From an uncultured Clostridia bacterium (GTDB lineage: Bacteria > Bacillota > Clostridia > Saccharofermentanales > DTU023), in assembly GCA_947254895.1 (NCBI GenBank), contig CAMYEY010000029.1, forward strand, positions 1 through 14,891: 14,891 nt of DNA, given 5' to 3'. Of the stretch, positions 7,468 to 14,501 are shown piece after piece. How positions within the stretch are numbered: the first letter of the stretch is position 1; every line of letters begins with the position of its first letter. The notes under the pieces were generated by a model. The model did not search any database. It was not told the origin of the DNA and worked only from the letters and a program-made list of their open reading frames with translations. The translations under genes and the position numbers were made by a program.

Positions 7468-7483
7468 AGGAAAGCAGGTTGTT

Positions 7484-8761
7484 TTGTTTTTTGATCAAGT
7501 GACAATTGAAGTTGCAGCAGGTAATGGGGGTGACGGAGCAGTCTCCTTCCGCCGCGAAAAATTTGTACCTGAAGGTGGCCCGGATGGTGGTGATGGTGGC
7601 CATGGCGGAAATGTGATCATCAAGGTTAACTCCAGAGATAATACCTTACAAAAATATCGTTTTAAGCGATCCTTTAAGGCTAATTCCGGAGATAATGGTG
7701 GTAGCTCTCTCTGTTACGGTAAGTCTGCCCCCGATCTTTACCTAGATGTTCCGGTCGGAACCCTGGTTTATGATGCTGAAACTGAAAAGCTTTTGGCTGA
7801 CCTGACGGATGAAGATCAGGAACTTTTGGTTGCTAAAGGAGGTCAAGGAGGCCTAGGAAACAACCACTTTAAGACGGCGGTTCGTCAAGCTCCTCGTTTT
7901 GCCAGGGCAGGCGGAAAAGGGGAAAGAAGAACCCTCAGGCTTGAACTTAAACTTGTCGCAGACGTAGGGCTGATCGGTTTTCCAAATGTGGGTAAGTCAA
8001 GCCTTTTAGCTAGGGTGACATCCGCTAAACCCAAGGTTGCTAACTACCCCTTTACCACTCTGATTCCCCACCTGGGAGTGGTTAAATATGCAGATATTTC
8101 CTTTGTCATGGCAGATATGCCGGGACTCATTGAAGGAGCTTCGGAAGGAGTTGGCCTGGGTCATGATTTTTTACGCCATATTGAGCGGACCAGAATGTTT
8201 CTCCAGGTCCTTGATCCTACCATGGGCGACTATGACCAAGTGCTTGAACAGTTTGAGTTAATTGAATATGAGCTGGGCCAATACCAGGAAGATTTGCTAG
8301 AAAGACCTAGATTACTGGTCATTAATAAGCTTGATGTAGCTGACCGGGACCTTGTTGATCAGATTGAGGCTGAGCTGACTAAGAGGGGGTTTGAGGTCTT
8401 TTTAATTTCGGCTGCAACCGGGGAAAATGTAGACCGCCTGATGGCTAAAACTGCAGAGTACATCTCTAAACTACCAGCTGTGATAAAGTTTCAAACGGAG
8501 GACGAAGATTTTACAAACCACCTTTACCGTCCCTATGAAACCTTCACCATTGATTTTGACGGCGATTTTTATAATGTTAAGGGTGAGTGGATTGAGCGTG
8601 TAGTCAGGTCAACTAATTTTGAGGATAGGGAGTCTTTTTATTACTTCCAGCGTTTGATCCGGAGAAAAGGGCTGGAAGATGCCTTGCTTGAGGCCGGTCT
8701 TGAAGATGGGGACTGGGTCAGAATAGGTGATATGGAGTTCCAGTGGTTTTCAGAGATCTGA
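7484..8761 (+). CDS. obgE: Obg family GTPase
   Basis: Essential GTPase (Obg/CgtA) that works in late assembly of the large ribosomal subunit and links it to growth control. I start it at TTG 7484, giving MFFDQVTIEVAAGNGGDG, the usual Obg N-terminus, with AGGAAAG 9 bases upstream. A longer version from TTG 7451 would add 11 residues through the hairpin. The 425 residues contain the glycine-rich Obg fold (1-160), G1 GFPNVGKSS at 165-173, G3 DMPG at 211-214, G4 NKLD at 281-284, G5 near SAATG, and a C-terminal OCT domain (about 345-425, HLYRPYETFTIDFDGD onward). Its last 12 bases overlap the convergent gene on the other strand. All GTPase motifs are intact. Confidence 0.97.
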   Translation: MFFDQVTIEVAAGNGGDGAVSFRREKFVPEGGPDGGDGGHGGNVIIKVNSRDNTLQKYRFKRSFKANSGDNGGSSLCYGKSAPDLYLDVPVGTLVYDAETEKLLADLTDEDQELLVAKGGQGGLGNNHFKTAVRQAPRFARAGGKGERRTLRLELKLVADVGLIGFPNVGKSSLLARVTSAKPKVANYPFTTLIPHLGVVKYADISFVMADMPGLIEGASEGVGLGHDFLRHIERTRMFLQVLDPTMGDYDQVLEQFELIEYELGQYQEDLLERPRLLVINKLDVADRDLVDQIEAELTKRGFEVFLISAATGENVDRLMAKTAEYISKLPAVIKFQTEDEDFTNHLYRPYETFTIDFDGDFYNVKGEWIERVVRSTNFEDRESFYYFQRLIRRKGLEDALLEAGLEDGDWVRIGDMEFQWFSEI

Positions 8762-9292
8762 TTGACTTAAGTTACGAATGATCTGACCATAAATTCGGGC
8801 GGAGTTATTCCGCCAATTTTGGCAGGCTTGCTGAGCTAGTTCCTCGCTGGGTAAGGTGAGCATTAGGTCAATTACCAAAGCCCCTGCTGCCTCTTGTTTC
8901 AGCCTGACAAGGTAGCGACCTTCGCTATCTATTTGGTAACTAGCTGTGAGGGACTTTGCCTTGGCTACTTGGCGGTTTTCCTTTTCTAAGAACTCCCAGA
9001 CTTGCTGTGGCAGACTTGTGATCAAGGCTTCGAGGACCTGGTTACCTGCAGTGGTTAGGTTAAGCCTTTTGACGGGTTGGCCTTTACTATCCAAGGTAGA
9101 CTCGCCCTTGTTGACTGCAGAGTGGACCAATTTTTTTTGTGTCACTATATCTAGGGCTTCGGCAGCGGCAAAATAGTCAAGATAGAGGGAATTAACCGCA
9201 GCATCAAGGACCTGGTCCTTGGTTGAGTTGGCCAGGTTTTTAACGATTGCCAGAATGATTAAACTTGCTTCTGAAAAATTGCTGCCTTGCAT
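8750..9292 (-). CDS. DUF4364-like small protein, probable winged-helix regulator
   Basis: A 180-residue cytoplasmic protein. The start is ATG at 9292 (MQGSNFSEAS), with AAAGGG six bases upstream (9304-9299). A TTG at 9313 would add seven residues but has no ribosome binding site and would lie upstream of the likely transcription start. The N-terminal part (about 5-85) is a helix-helix-helix pattern ending in RLNLTTAGNQVLEAL, typical of winged-helix folds whose wing precedes the ITxxG segment. The second half is an alpha/beta region (YLVRLKQEAAGALVIDLMLTL). This layout and size fit the DUF4364 family, which I recall as putative transcriptional regulators; function is not proven. It follows the exporter pair on the same strand and converges on obgE with a 12-bp overlap of coding ends, so the two genes lack a terminator between them. 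Confidence 0.8.
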   Translation of the reverse strand: MQGSNFSEASLIILAIVKNLANSTKDQVLDAAVNSLYLDYFAAAEALDIVTQKKLVHSAVNKGESTLDSKGQPVKRLNLTTAGNQVLEALITSLPQQVWEFLEKENRQVAKAKSLTASYQIDSEGRYLVRLKQEAAGALVIDLMLTLPSEELAQQACQNWRNNSARIYGQIIRNLSQSDL

Positions 9293-9314
9293 ATGGAACC
9301 CTTTCTTTTCCAAT

Positions 9315-9343
9315 AAAATAGCACAGGGAGAACTTTTAATAAA
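9315..9343 (-). promoter_or_regulatory. Candidate promoter of the DUF4364-like gene
   Basis: Read on the minus strand, TTTATT (9343-9338), 17 bases and TATTTT (9320-9315), the latter preceded by TGC as in extended -10 sites. It would give a leader of about 15-17 bases before the chosen ATG. The -35 match is weak. Confidence 0.35.
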
Positions 9344-9375
9344 GCTATCCTTAAAGAGACAGGGTACAGATAGCT
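9335..9375 (-). terminator. Inverted repeat at the end of the exporter operon, possible terminator
   Basis: On the minus strand AGCTATC (9375-9369), which begins within the stop codon of the second exporter gene, pairs perfectly with GATAGCT (9349-9343) around a 19-base loop. TTATT follows the stem. The long loop and modest T-run make it a partial terminator at best. Confidence 0.4.
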
Positions 9376-11200
9376 ATAAGTTCTGGCTGATAGTAAATTG
9401 ACCTGTGTAGAGTTTAAAATAACGTCCTTTGCGGGCCATAAGATCGGTGTGACGACCCTCTTCGATGATTTTTCCCTTATCTAACACAATTATGTGGTCT
9501 GCATTTTTAATAGTGGATAAGCGGTGGGCAATGATGAGGGAGGTTCGTCCCTTGAGAACCAGGTCCATGGCTTCCTGAACTTCCTTTTCGGTTTCGGTAT
9601 CGATGGAAGATGAAGCTTCATCTAAGATCAAGATAGCGGGGTCGGCTATGACGGCCCTTGCCAAGGAGATGAGTTGTTTTTCACCTGTTGAAAGTCTGCT
9701 GCCGGCTTGACCGGTTAACGTGTCATAAGAGTTATCCAGTTTTTCGATAAAACGATCGGCGTGGACCAGTTTGGCTGCCTGAATCACTTCTTCCATACTG
9801 GCATCCAGTCTACCATAGCGGATATTGTCAGCGATTGATCCACTGAAGAGGTAGGGGGTTTGGAGGACATAACCCAGATTTTGATAGAGCCAGGCTTGGG
9901 GTAGGTTTGTGATATCTAGACCATCAATTAAAATTTGTCCGGATTGGGGTTCGTAAAATCTGGCTGCCAGGTTAACCAGGCTAGTTTTACCGGCACCGGT
10001 TTCACCGACAATAGCTAGAGATTCACCAGCTTTAATTAGGAGGTTAAGCTGGTCTATAACCGGTTCGCCGGGCTTATAGGCAAAGGAGACGTTTTTAAAT
10101 TCTATTTGCCCCTTTATCTTGGGCCACGCTTCTTTACCTTGGCCATCAGCTAGGCCGTATTGGGTAATGACTTCGGCTTTGTCGGTGATTTCAACCTCTT
10201 CATTAAGGAGGCCAATTACTCTTTCGGCAGCAGCTTGAGCCGCTTGAACTTCTCGAAAGACGTTAGCGACCTGGCGGATGGGGTCCCAGAGCCTCAGGGC
10301 GTAACTAAAGAGTGCGTAGAGGGTTCCGATTTCCAGGAGGCCTTGCCTATATTGACGCCCGCCAATAGTTAGTATGAGGGCGGCAACGACTGTACCGATG
10401 AGAGAAACTATGGGCAAAAAGTAAGCTGATGTGCGGCTTGCCTTAATCGATTCCTTTCTCATTTCGGCGACTGTTTTGAAAAACTCTTGTTCATTAGCCT
10501 CTTCTCTCAGTAGGGTCTTAGAGGTTTTGGCTCCTGTGATACCTTCGGTAAATTCTCCGGTAATTTCCGAATTAATCTGGCGAATTTTTCTTTGTAATGT
10601 GATTAGCACTTTTTGAAAATAGTGGGTGAGGATAATGACGAGGGGAATGGCTAGCAAGGCGATAAGGGCTAGCTTAAAGTTCATGTATAGCATAGCTGCT
10701 AGGATAACGATAATCGTCATGCCACCCCAGGTTAAATCGATCAAGCTGAAGGAGACCACTTCGCAAAGTCGTGTTACATCGTTGATCATGCGAGACAAAA
10801 TCCAGCCTACGGGGGTTCGGTCGTAATAGGAGAAAGATAGGTCTTGGAGGTGGGCGAAACCTTTTTGTCGGATATTGTAGGAGAGGTCTGTTTCAAAGCG
10901 GCCCGAGGCCTTGATATAAAAAAGGATACCAAGGCTGATGGCAATGATAATCAGCAGGTAGGCTAAGGCAAAAGTAAATAGTCCATCTGTGACCTCATAT
11001 TTTATGAAATAGTTAATGGAAAAGCGGATTAAAAGAGGGGAGATGTTTTCCAGGATGGCTAGTAGGATTAAGGAACTGAAAAGTTTTAGAAAAACCTTTC
11101 GGCTAGGAGCGGCCATCTTGATAAATTTAGCCCAAGTTTGCGGGTTGATTTTTTCAACCTGCTTGTCACTTTTTTGATGTTTTTGTTTGTTCTTTACCAT
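9374..11200 (-). CDS. Heterodimeric ABC exporter subunit with catalytic Glu and degenerate signature (LmrD/TM288-like)
   Basis: Fused membrane-plus-ATPase half-transporter of 608 residues: six hydrophobic segments between about 35 and 320, then the ATPase domain from about 370. Walker A GETGAGKT begins at Gly399 with Lys405. The signature is LSTGE (503-507) in place of LSGGQ. Walker B ILILDE has Asp527 and the catalytic Glu528, and switch His559 is in IIAHRLS. An intact catalytic Glu with a non-consensus signature is the pattern of the TM288/LmrD side of heterodimeric drug exporters, and the upstream gene has the complementary pattern. The ATG has AGGA 7 bases upstream and is 11 bases after the stop of its partner, so they are co-translated. 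The N-terminal 20 residues are very basic and hydrophilic. The substrate cannot be read from sequence. Confidence 0.95.
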   Translation of the reverse strand: MVKNKQKHQKSDKQVEKINPQTWAKFIKMAAPSRKVFLKLFSSLILLAILENISPLLIRFSINYFIKYEVTDGLFTFALAYLLIIIAISLGILFYIKASGRFETDLSYNIRQKGFAHLQDLSFSYYDRTPVGWILSRMINDVTRLCEVVSFSLIDLTWGGMTIIVILAAMLYMNFKLALIALLAIPLVIILTHYFQKVLITLQRKIRQINSEITGEFTEGITGAKTSKTLLREEANEQEFFKTVAEMRKESIKASRTSAYFLPIVSLIGTVVAALILTIGGRQYRQGLLEIGTLYALFSYALRLWDPIRQVANVFREVQAAQAAAERVIGLLNEEVEITDKAEVITQYGLADGQGKEAWPKIKGQIEFKNVSFAYKPGEPVIDQLNLLIKAGESLAIVGETGAGKTSLVNLAARFYEPQSGQILIDGLDITNLPQAWLYQNLGYVLQTPYLFSGSIADNIRYGRLDASMEEVIQAAKLVHADRFIEKLDNSYDTLTGQAGSRLSTGEKQLISLARAVIADPAILILDEASSSIDTETEKEVQEAMDLVLKGRTSLIIAHRLSTIKNADHIIVLDKGKIIEEGRHTDLMARKGRYFKLYTGQFTISQNL

Positions 11201-11211
11201 ATTTTGTCCTA

Positions 11212-13020
11212 CTATTCCTTGACCCAGTCATATTGGATATCGTAAACCCTTCTATAGAGGCCATCCTCCTTGATTAAGTCTGAGTGTGTGCCGGCTTGGC
11301 AGATCCTGCCTTTTTCTATGACAAAGATCTTATCTGCATCAAACAAGGAGGATATCCTGTGGGAGATAATAATGGTTGTGCTTCCCTGGGGGCGGTCAGC
11401 AAGAGACTTCCTAATTTCTCGGTCTGTATCTGTATCAACAGCGGAAAGGGAGTCATCAAAAATGAGAATAGGACAGTCTCGAATTAGGGTCCTTGCAATA
11501 GCCAATCTCTGCCTTTGACCACCGGATAAAGTTACTCCACCTTCACCTACAAGAGTGTCATAGCCTTGGTTAAATTGCTTGATGTCTTGGTCTAGGTGAG
11601 CAATTTTAGCATAGCGGCGGACGAGGTCATCAGAAGCATGAGTGCTTGAAAAACGAATGTTTTCGGCTATGCTTCGTGAGTAAATATAAGACTCCTGCAA
11701 GATTAGGCCAACCTGACGGCGGAGGCAAAAGCGGTTTATTTCACGAACATCAATGCCATCAAAAGACAAACAACCCCGATCAACTTCATATAGCTTTTGT
11801 AAAAGGAGTACTAAGCTGGACTTACCTGAGCCCGTTGGTCCTAGAATTCCGATTTTTTGTTTAGCTTTAATTTCGAGATTAATATCTTCCAGGACAGGCT
11901 CGTGTCCATCCGGGTACTGAAAATAAACGTGGTCAAAGCGAATATTACCCTCGAGTTGTGGTTCCTTAAGACCTATATCGGGATCTTCGAGAGGGGCATC
12001 AAGTATTTCTCTTAAGCGGCCAAAGGATATTTGGCTTTTACCGATATCTGCCAAAACTCGAGCTAGGACACGGAGGTACATGAGTAAGCGGTCTGCATAG
12101 GAGACAAAGATAAGCAAGACGCCAAGGGTCATGTTTTGCTCAATAACCTTAACGGTGCCGAAGATTACAATGAGGGCCAGCTCGAGGTTGGAAATGAATT
12201 CCGAAAACGACCAAAACCTGGCCATGATCCCATATTGATTGATCCCGTAGTCGTAGAGGTCTTTATGGATTTTGCTGAGTTGGTCCAGCTCGTGGTCTTT
12301 ACGACCAAAAGCCTTGATAACCCTCATCCCGGCTAAGTTTTCTTCTAAGCGGCTAGATAGTTTGCCTTCAGCCTCATCCCATTCTTCAAAGCCGGCCCGG
12401 CGTTTTTTGAAATAATAGATAGAGCTGATAAAAAGTACGGGGGTGGCAGCCAGGACAATACTTGAAAGGGTTATATCCAGGCTCAACATCAAACTGACCG
12501 AAAAAACAATCATGAGAAAACAGGTTACGAGTTGTAAGAGTTGGACCTGGAGGAAGTGTCTTATCGTTTCGACATCAGAGGTACAGCGTTGGACCAGGTC
12601 ACCGGTTTGAGCCTGGGCATGCCAAGCGTAAGGGAGTTTTTGAATATGGGAAAAAAGTTTCCGACGCATCCTTTCTGCACCCCGCTCAGCCACCTTAGCG
12701 ATTTCAGTATCGGAAATAAATTCGCTCAATGAACGGATTAAACTGATACTGATCAAGGCTAGAGCTAAGATCCAGAGGTGGTTGAGGAGGTAGGATCGGC
12801 CACCGATCCTCTCATAAATTTTGGCCAAGCTTCCCGACAATTGGCCGACTTTACCCAACAGAACTTGGTCAATACTAAAGCCTACCAAGAGGGGGATCAG
12901 AAGGTTTGTTGCTGCACTTATCAGGGTGGCTAGGCAGGCAAAGGCAAAATGAGCCCGGTCCGGCTTATAAAAATCTAATAAAGTGTAGCTTGCTTTATTC
13001 TTGATTTCCGGTTTATCCAT
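11212..13020 (-). CDS. Heterodimeric ABC exporter subunit with Asp in place of the catalytic Glu (LmrC/TM287-like)
   Basis: Half-transporter of 602 residues, first gene of the minus-strand operon. Six hydrophobic segments lie between about 25 and 320 and the ATPase domain follows. Walker A GPTGSGKS begins at Gly394 with Lys400; the signature LSGGQ (498-502) is canonical. Walker B is ILIFDD, so Asp523 stands where the catalytic Glu should be; His554 of the switch (ISHRIS) is present. With the partner, one ATP site is complete (partner Walker motifs plus this LSGGQ) and the other degenerate (this Asp plus partner LSTGE), as in LmrCD, BmrCD and TM287/288. The ATG has only a weak AGG 10 bases upstream and is overlapped by a short upstream ORF, so initiation may be coupled to it. 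Confidence 0.95.
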   Translation of the reverse strand: MDKPEIKNKASYTLLDFYKPDRAHFAFACLATLISAATNLLIPLLVGFSIDQVLLGKVGQLSGSLAKIYERIGGRSYLLNHLWILALALISISLIRSLSEFISDTEIAKVAERGAERMRRKLFSHIQKLPYAWHAQAQTGDLVQRCTSDVETIRHFLQVQLLQLVTCFLMIVFSVSLMLSLDITLSSIVLAATPVLFISSIYYFKKRRAGFEEWDEAEGKLSSRLEENLAGMRVIKAFGRKDHELDQLSKIHKDLYDYGINQYGIMARFWSFSEFISNLELALIVIFGTVKVIEQNMTLGVLLIFVSYADRLLMYLRVLARVLADIGKSQISFGRLREILDAPLEDPDIGLKEPQLEGNIRFDHVYFQYPDGHEPVLEDINLEIKAKQKIGILGPTGSGKSSLVLLLQKLYEVDRGCLSFDGIDVREINRFCLRRQVGLILQESYIYSRSIAENIRFSSTHASDDLVRRYAKIAHLDQDIKQFNQGYDTLVGEGGVTLSGGQRQRLAIARTLIRDCPILIFDDSLSAVDTDTDREIRKSLADRPQGSTTIIISHRISSLFDADKIFVIEKGRICQAGTHSDLIKEDGLYRRVYDIQYDWVKE

Positions 13021-13066
13021 GATAATTTAACCTATTCTCTTTTCTTTTGTACCTATGAACCGACAT
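13013..13066 (-). CDS. Upstream ORF overlapping the exporter start, candidate leader peptide
   Basis: On the minus strand an ATG at 13066 opens 17 codons (MSVHRYKRKENRLNYHG) and stops at TAA 13015-13013, inside the first exporter gene, overlapping its start by 8 bases. AAGG lies 8 bases and AGAGG 2 bases upstream of its ATG, a better site than that of the exporter itself. The peptide is very basic (three Arg, two Lys, two His). It is too short for any family match. Known exporters of this class, such as BmrCD of Bacillus, are controlled by translation of a short leader gene, which makes this placement suggestive. Confidence 0.45.
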   Translation of the reverse strand: MSVHRYKRKENRLNYHG

Positions 13067-13094
13067 GTCCTCTACCTTACTTTTTCATCCGCAA

Positions 13095-13132
13095 TGTTGC
13101 AACAAATCTTGGCCGGAAGGCCGGGACAAGAT
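13095..13132 (-). promoter_or_regulatory. Hairpin and palindrome in the exporter leader
   Basis: ATCTTG (13106-13111) and CAAGAT (13127-13132) are perfectly complementary and enclose a second stem of GGCC repeats (13111-13114 with 13119-13122). Adjacent to it is the palindrome TGTTGCAACA (13095-13104). Both lie just downstream of the predicted minus-strand transcription start, so they could be RNA structure, an operator, or both. Confidence 0.45.
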
Positions 13133-13144
13133 AATTACCTGACA

Positions 13145-13173
13145 ATTATACATGGCTAAGTTTAAAAGTTTAA
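13145..13173 (-). promoter_or_regulatory. Candidate promoter of the exporter operon
   Basis: On the minus strand a perfect TATAAT (13150-13145) lies 17 bases after TTAAAC (13173-13168). The predicted start near 13138 gives a leader of about 118 bases before the exporter ATG. Confidence 0.5.
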
Positions 13174-13197
13174 TTCGTAGCCAATATAAGCTATGAT
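13169..13197 (+). promoter_or_regulatory. Candidate promoter of mscS
   Basis: TTTAAT (13169-13174) and TATGAT (13192-13197) are 17 bases apart. The -35 region overlaps that of the divergent exporter promoter, so the two would compete or share control. TATAAG at 13185-13190 is an alternative -10. Confidence 0.4.
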
Positions 13198-13228
13198 AGG
13201 CAAGAGTTAGCAATGTGGAGGTTAGGCT

Positions 13229-14317
13229 ATGTTTGGACACATCCTAGGACAAATAGAGGTTAGAGATATTATTAATTATGTCGTTTTGGGCAGGAATCTT
13301 AAAACCTGGTTACTAGCCCTGATTCTCATGTTTTTAGCCTTCGCCTTAAAAAGTTGGTTAACCAGCTTTTGCTTAGCCTTTTTCAAAAAAACGATTTTTC
13401 GCGAAAAAGAAATGAGCTACCAGGCTGAGTTTATCAGAAAGTTTAATTGGATTTTTCCCTTGAGTGCTCTGCACCTAGTAAACAATTTGGTGCTTAGGCT
13501 GGCTGAGCCGGGGCTAACGGCCATCAATCGCTTGGTTAAATCAGCTTTTATCATCTGGACCCTGATGGTAGTTGAACTTGTGGTGAGGGAGCTTTTTGTC
13601 CGCTTGCGGGGGGTCAAACCGGAAAAATTCACCCCGACTGTTGAGCGCTTTTCCCTTCAACTTGTCCGAGCCGGACTAGCTACACTTGGCACTATCATGG
13701 TCCTTCAACTTTTCCAGATCAATGTTGCCGGTATTGTTACAGGCTTGGGTATCGGGGGTTTAGCTGTTTCGATGGCAGCTAAGGATATTATTGCTGATAT
13801 GATCGGTGGTTTTACAATCATGTCTGAAAAGATCTTTGCCATTGGCGATTACATTAAATCTCCTGATGTTGAGGGTACTGTTGAGGACATAAAGTTTCGT
13901 CAGTCCTTAATCCGGTCACCGGACGAAAGCCTGGTTTCGGTTCCAAACTCGCTTTTGACAGAAAACTATGTGGTTAATTTTTCCCGGATGAAAAAACGAA
14001 GGATTAATTTGACAATCAGCCTCCCTCATTTTGTTAAAAATCGTCAGATAGATGAACTCAAGGCCTTAATAAAGTCATATATAGAGGGGAATGATGCGGT
14101 TGACCATAGCCCTGGGCTCGTAGTCCTTGAGTCTATCAATGGAGACGGGGTCAATCTCCTGGTGCGCTATTACACTAAAGGGCCGGACCACCGAGCATAT
14201 ATGGAAGAACAAGATAGGTTGTATCACTTAATTTGGACTTACCTTGGTGAACATGGCCTAGGTAAGGACCACATTCTGCTTGAGCTGAACCGGCAAGAGT
14301 CGGTTGATTTTGACTAA
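13229..14317 (+). CDS. mscS: Small-conductance mechanosensitive channel, MscS family
   Basis: Membrane channel that opens under membrane tension and releases solutes during osmotic downshift. The 362 residues are longer than E. coli MscS (286) because of extra N-terminal hydrophobic segments, about 25-45, 70-90 and 100-120. The pore helix and its Gly/Ala-rich lining follow (about 140-190), with GLGIGGLAVSMAAKD at 172-186 and IADMIGGFTI after it. The beta domain then has the hallmark EGTVEDIKFRQSLIRSPDE and VSVPNSLL stretches, and a cytoplasmic alpha/beta end follows. The start is fixed by GGAGG (13217-13221), 7 bases upstream of ATG. It is divergent from the exporter operon and appears to be a single-gene unit. 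No close intrinsic terminator with a clear T-run is seen at its end. Confidence 0.95.
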   Translation: MFGHILGQIEVRDIINYVVLGRNLKTWLLALILMFLAFALKSWLTSFCLAFFKKTIFREKEMSYQAEFIRKFNWIFPLSALHLVNNLVLRLAEPGLTAINRLVKSAFIIWTLMVVELVVRELFVRLRGVKPEKFTPTVERFSLQLVRAGLATLGTIMVLQLFQINVAGIVTGLGIGGLAVSMAAKDIIADMIGGFTIMSEKIFAIGDYIKSPDVEGTVEDIKFRQSLIRSPDESLVSVPNSLLTENYVVNFSRMKKRRINLTISLPHFVKNRQIDELKALIKSYIEGNDAVDHSPGLVVLESINGDGVNLLVRYYTKGPDHRAYMEEQDRLYHLIWTYLGEHGLGKDHILLELNRQESVDFD

Positions 14318-14340
14318 GATATTTGCTAGATAGCTATAAT
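14310..14340 (+). promoter_or_regulatory. Candidate promoter of the LCP gene
   Basis: TTGACT (14310-14315), overlapping the mscS stop, is followed after 19 bases by a perfect TATAAT (14335-14340). The spacing is longer than optimal. It would give a leader of about 155 bases before the next gene. Confidence 0.4.
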
Positions 14341-14353
14341 CCTGATAAAATTA

Positions 14354-14477
14354 GCAGTCACGAAAATTATATGGCAGTTAGAGCAAGTCCTCTCACCCCG
14401 AGTGATGTATGAGAAGTAAAAGTTTGGTGATGACTGCCAAGTGTATAGTTAGGCAGGGCTATTTTTGAGATATGCCC
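14354..14477 (+). promoter_or_regulatory. Leader of the LCP gene with mutually exclusive pairings
   Basis: One segment, TGACTGCCA (14431-14439), can pair with three others: GCAGTCA (14354-14360, 7 bp), TGGCAGTTA (14372-14380, 9 bp including one G-T) and, through CTGCC, with GGCAG (14452-14456). The third hairpin is followed by GGCTATTTTT. Inside lies TCAC (14393-14396) with GTGA (14402-14405) around a CCCGA loop. I recognise no known riboswitch consensus. No coding gene fits in this stretch. Confidence 0.4.
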
Positions 14478-14501
14478 AGCTGATAGGCGTTTAAGGATTA
14501 T

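Noticed and set aside
7451..7483. TTG at 7451 as start of obgE.
   Set aside because: It would put a perfect hairpin and the ribosome binding site inside the gene and add residues not found in Obg proteins.
9293..9313. TTG at 9313 as start of the DUF4364-like protein.
   Set aside because: No ribosome binding site precedes it, while AAAGGG is well placed for ATG 9292.
13077..13088. A three-codon ORF MKK-stop in the exporter leader on the minus strand.
   Set aside because: It is too short to support without data and has no ribosome binding site; chance is likely.
14354..14477. Match of the LCP leader to c-di-AMP (ydaO), c-di-GMP, T-box or SAM riboswitches.
   Set aside because: None of the conserved core strings I know from these classes could be found by eye.
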